A program made the translations under genes and the position numbers. The notes under the pieces are model-generated. The model was not told the DNA's origin and searched no databases. It was given only the letters and a program-made list of their open reading frames with translations. A DNA stretch of 64,000 nucleotides, taken from the NCBI GenBank assembly GCA_023421115.1, contig JAEZUI010000070.1, positions 5,478 to 69,477 of the forward strand, written 5' to 3'. This DNA is from Bacillota bacterium (GTDB taxonomy: Bacteria > Bacillota > Clostridia > Acetivibrionales > Acetivibrionaceae). Every line of letters begins with the position of its first letter. The first letter of the stretch is position 1. Of the stretch, positions 61,325 to 64,000 are shown piece after piece.

Positions 61325-62191
61325 ATGGTTGGTATTATTTTAGGGTTGATTAGTTTAATTTTGTCAGTATTGTTAGCGGTAGTAATTCATAGCACTACAT
61401 CCTTCGATATAATGTCTTTTTCTCTTTTCTTTATTGTACCGGTAGGTTCGATCTTCATTGGTGCAGTTGCGTGTTTAGGCTATTATTGGGGCTTATTTAT
61501 AACCAATAAAAAAATAGATTCTTGGTTGCTTTTAATCGGTCTTTTGATTCCCCTTATAGCATATACAGGTACTCAATATGGTTATTATGCCACAGCGTAT
61601 ATGGATGAAAATATGAATCTGAATTATAAAATGGAAGGGGAACATATCAGTAATTATGTATTTGGCGACTCAGTTGAACCATTAAATTTTATATCGTATA
61701 CAAAGCTAATGGTTGAGTCAAGCGTTATCTCCTTCTCTCGGCGCACTCATACTATTGGTGAAGTGGAAGGAAAGCCTGTCGTAAACTGGATATTCTTCAC
61801 TATTGACGGTCTTGGATCTATATTTGGAAGTCTTATAGCACTAGGTCTTGTCGTAAGGAATAAAAAATACTGCGATGATTGTAAGCGATATATGAAGAAC
61901 AAGTCAATATTTAAATTCCTAGCTACGGATTTAGATAGGACAATTAGGTTTCAGGATATTGACAACTTAAGTCCTGATAAAATAAAAGAATTGCTTCCAA
62001 CAATTGCAGTAGGCAAAGAAGAGCATTATGAAATATTTGTTCACTGGTGCGAAGCCTGTGACAATGGTTATCTTGTAATGCAATATATGGAGAAGGATTC
62101 AAAAGGCAATATGACAGAAAACGATAAAAAGAGTAAAGAATTTAAAATTTCACCTAATACCATTAAAGCTCTTCTTGAATTACTTCCTTGA
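61325..62191 (+). CDS. Membrane protein with C-terminal CxxC pairs, unknown function
   Basis: Not recognised. The product is 288 residues. Three hydrophobic segments lie in the first 90 residues, a polar extracytoplasmic loop follows (about 92-155) and a fourth helix is near 157-177. A cytoplasmic tail follows with CDDC and CEAC motifs about 60 residues apart, which could coordinate zinc. GAAAGGATAAG precedes ATG 61325. It stands alone between the dockerin gene terminator and a hairpin at 62202-62271, and shows no sign of transfer. Confidence 0.7.
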   Translation: MVGIILGLISLILSVLLAVVIHSTTSFDIMSFSLFFIVPVGSIFIGAVACLGYYWGLFITNKKIDSWLLLIGLLIPLIAYTGTQYGYYATAYMDENMNLNYKMEGEHISNYVFGDSVEPLNFISYTKLMVESSVISFSRRTHTIGEVEGKPVVNWIFFTIDGLGSIFGSLIALGLVVRNKKYCDDCKRYMKNKSIFKFLATDLDRTIRFQDIDNLSPDKIKELLPTIAVGKEEHYEIFVHWCEACDNGYLVMQYMEKDSKGNMTENDKKSKEFKISPNTIKALLELLP

Positions 62192-62201
62192 TGGGCTTTT
62201 G

Positions 62202-62271
62202 AGGCTCTGATTGCTCGTTAAGGCAAAAAGTTTGCTTTAGCGAGCAATGCTATTCAAGTCGCAAAGAGCCT
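62202..62271 (+). terminator. Nested hairpin after the CxxC membrane protein gene
   Basis: Outer stem AGGCTCT with AGAGCCT encloses an inner stem, ATTGCTCG..GCAAA with TTTGC..CGAGCAAT (62210-62248). The tail is AAAATATTTT. The right arm AGTCGCAAAGAGCCTA recalls internal family 1 repeat sequence, so it may include a remnant. Confidence 0.5.
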
Positions 62272-62369
62272 AAAATATTTTAGATAGTTTGAGTTAAAAC
62301 AAAGGGTGACTTCCTTGTGTTTTATAAGCATGAGATAATGCAACATTTTCACACTATATGTATGCTCTT

Positions 62370-63236
62370 TTAGTAAATTATTTTTTTCTTAACAGGAATC
62401 CAAATTTCACTATAGTAGTTTTCATCTTGATTTCCTTTCGGGTAATCCGCTATATCGGTGTACATTTCAATATTATAACCTGCTGCAATTTCATAATCCC
62501 TGCAATTAGGTAGCCATTCGGAGAAGATTTTTTGGTTCACATCATGCAGAGATTTCGGCATTGCACCCTTGCAAGCAAAAACAGCCCAAGTGTGTTTAGG
62601 AATAACCTTTGTAACAAAGCCCTCCGGTATTTCCATGCTCGGATTGTAATTGTCTGCAATCAAATATTCAAACTCCTCAGAACCCATGTTCTCATCGATG
62701 CATACACCGTACATTCCGCATACAATTTTTCCTTTTCCAGTTTGATAATGTTCTGTCCAAAACTTTGGAATGTCTGCTTTTGAAGCATCATATTTGAATA
62801 CCTTCGATACACCAAGGACCGTAAACGAGTCTTTTTCAACAATTTTGTAATCCATAATATAACCACCTTCCAATGAAAATTTGATTTTTAGAGAAGCAAA
62901 AGCTTTTATCATTGCTCCGTCTTTACGAACAGCAGTAGGCGTGACACCATGGAAACGAGTAAAAGCTTTTGTGAAACTATCCGGTGATTCATAGCCATAT
63001 TTCAAAGCTATATTAATGATTTTTTCATCAGTTGAAACAAGCTCACTGCCGGCAAGTGTAAGCCTACGTTGTCTGATGTACTCTCCGACCGTAAAACCAC
63101 AGAGCATAGTAAATCCCTTTTGAAAATAAAAAGGGGACACTAATGCTTGTTTTGCGATATTTTCTATTGTAAGCTCTTCCGTTATATTATTTTCAATATA
63201 GGTGATAGCTTCACTAATACCTTCAATCCATCCCAC
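62370..63236 (-). CDS. AraC-family regulator with GyrI-like effector-binding domain
   Basis: A 288-residue regulator. The N-terminal double HTH of the AraC/XylS type (residues 1-105) shows ENIAKQALVSPFYFQKGFT and YESPDSFTKAFTRFHGVTP. The C-terminal part (about 130-285) is a GyrI/Rob-type effector domain ending with the typical EIWIPVKK. Such proteins often respond to drugs or cationic ligands. The start is GTG 63234-63236, placed 3-5 nt after GAGGAGGGGTG; a longer frame to 63269 has no SD. It is divergent from the response regulator at 63624. Confidence 0.88.
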   Translation of the reverse strand: MGWIEGISEAITYIENNITEELTIENIAKQALVSPFYFQKGFTMLCGFTVGEYIRQRRLTLAGSELVSTDEKIINIALKYGYESPDSFTKAFTRFHGVTPTAVRKDGAMIKAFASLKIKFSLEGGYIMDYKIVEKDSFTVLGVSKVFKYDASKADIPKFWTEHYQTGKGKIVCGMYGVCIDENMGSEEFEYLIADNYNPSMEIPEGFVTKVIPKHTWAVFACKGAMPKSLHDVNQKIFSEWLPNCRDYEIAAGYNIEMYTDIADYPKGNQDENYYSEIWIPVKKKIIY

Positions 63237-63269
63237 AATCACCCCTCCTCTGTGTTTATATCTTATCAA

Positions 63270-63574
63270 TTTTCATGCAGCCATACCCGATTTTTTATGT
63301 CGTGTTTTGTCTAATGTGAAAGATTATATAAATAGCTCTAGCAACTTAAGCAATATCTCTTTTTAATGCTCAATTTAGCAGATTATCTATTCAATATGGT
63401 AGCATACGCTAATAGCAGTGACAATATTTTAATTCCGATAAACTTTGTGCTTAGAATATATCTGTAAACCAAGATGGGTTTCTTGTTCCCCCCTTGAAAT
63501 TTCAGTAAAAGCCCATATAATCTTTATCCTTTTCTTCAATATTAAAAGAAATGGAAGTTTCATAGAGTTTTTTA
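63270..63574. other. Divergent intergenic region
   Basis: About 305 bp between the AraC regulator and the OmpR-type regulator. No gene is seen. The promoter noted next marks its right edge. Confidence 0.4.
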
Positions 63575-63583
63575 TGTTATAAT
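63575..63583 (+). promoter_or_regulatory. Extended -10 promoter of the OmpR-type regulator
   Basis: TGTTATAAT, an extended -10 with no good -35, 40 bp before ATG 63624. Confidence 0.5.
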
Positions 63584-63623
63584 ATGTAACATAAATTCCA
63601 CTTATTGAATAAGGAGGGTTTTG

Positions 63624-64000
63624 ATGCAGCGAATTTTAATTGTTGAAGATGATGCTGCCCTAAGTAATGGCATTGTCCTTGCAATGAAAAAGGAAGAGTT
63701 TGAGTTTATTCAATGCTTCGACAAAAAGTCAGCCGAGAAAGCTTTTGCCAGTCAACAATTTGAGCTGATTATATTGGACATAAACCTGCCTGATGGAAGT
63801 GGCTTGGACTTCTGCCAAATGGTACGAAAAAGGTCGGATGTACCTATTATATTTCTTACTGCAAACGATATGGAACTAGATGTTGTAACAGGCTTTGAAA
63901 TAGGAGCAGATGATTATATTACCAAACCCTTTAGTCTTGCAATTCTTCGTGCAAGAATATTGGCGCAACTTCGAAAAAATGGTGAGAAACCTAAGAGTGG
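63624..64000 (+). CDS. OmpR-family response regulator, N-terminal part (cut by window edge)
   Basis: The open frame runs from ATG 63624 to the window end (125 codons). It begins MQRILIVEDDAALSNG and forms a complete receiver domain: acidic pair ED-D, phosphoacceptor in LIILDINLPDGSG, Thr in FLTAND, Lys in YITKPF. The linker after the receiver begins at the edge. The pattern is that of OmpR/PhoB-type winged-helix regulators of envelope-stress or antibiotic-resistance systems (VanR/BceR-like). A histidine kinase gene would be expected downstream. AAGGAGG lies 7 nt before the ATG. Confidence 0.9.
   Translation, partial: MQRILIVEDDAALSNGIVLAMKKEEFEFIQCFDKKSAEKAFASQQFELIILDINLPDGSGLDFCQMVRKRSDVPIIFLTANDMELDVVTGFEIGADDYITKPFSLAILRARILAQLRKNGEKPKS

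Overview
The window is low-GC bacterial DNA from an anaerobic clostridium. The evidence is a type I dockerin on an exported CotH-like protein, two exported proteins with family 3 cellulose-binding modules joined by Pro/Thr linkers, a five-fold CBM6 protein, a clostridial-type single-chain PurL, a TM1266-type hydrogenase-associated regulator and frequent GTG/TTG starts behind strong Shine-Dalgarno (SD) sites. This points to a cellulolytic, cellulosome-forming member of the Acetivibrio/Pseudobacteroides group. The species cannot be fixed from the sequence.

Layout. 1-4.3 kb: a minus-strand block priA-def-fmt plus the start of a DUF116-like gene (translation initiation and replication restart). 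4.5-7.1 kb: a P-loop protein, then apbE / NusG-domain-II / Gx-transporter genes (periplasmic flavinylation and redox). 7.3-11.4 kb: an SSB-like protein, a Mur-ligase-like pseudoenzyme with a polysaccharide deacetylase, an endonuclease III relative and a TM1266-like regulator. 11.6-18.9 kb: asnB behind a leader hairpin, then a giant exported CBM6/CBM3 protein. 19-28.2 kb: purL divergent from a LysR gene, a DEAD-box helicase, an RNA polymerase omega gene, and an XRE-cupin regulator with an acyl-CoA synthetase. 28.3-37.3 kb: htpG under a perfect CIRCE operator, a Fur-family gene, a prepilin peptidase with an FHA membrane protein, and a GGDEF-ATPase-TPR fusion. 38-49 kb: a copper-amine-oxidase-N protein, an M24 peptidase, two odd small proteins behind a strong promoter, a TPR protein, folC, secA, DUF5317, and a YerC/TrpR-like regulator. 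49.8-64 kb: cca with an alpha/beta hydrolase, a serine hydrolase, a relic copy of part of the alpha/beta hydrolase gene, a papain-Kelch-CBM3 exoprotein, an atypical response regulator, the dockerin-CotH protein, a membrane protein, an AraC regulator and the start of an OmpR-type response regulator.

The most distinctive non-genic signal is two families of small inverted-repeat elements. Family 1 has seven copies between 1.6 and 33.5 kb, each bounded by GG...CC, most flanked by a TAA or TTA triplet on both sides. Full-length copies are 143-154 bp. Two copies sit exactly on stop codons and two lie just upstream of start codons. Family 2 has two clear 72-bp copies with GGGATAACG-type ends and one diverged copy. 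No transposase gene is present in the window, so these look like non-autonomous MITEs mobilised from elsewhere.

Start codons were chosen from SD spacing. In several genes this shortens the longest open frame, notably def, apbE and the giant CBM protein. No tRNA, rRNA, CRISPR array, prophage or complete insertion sequence was seen.
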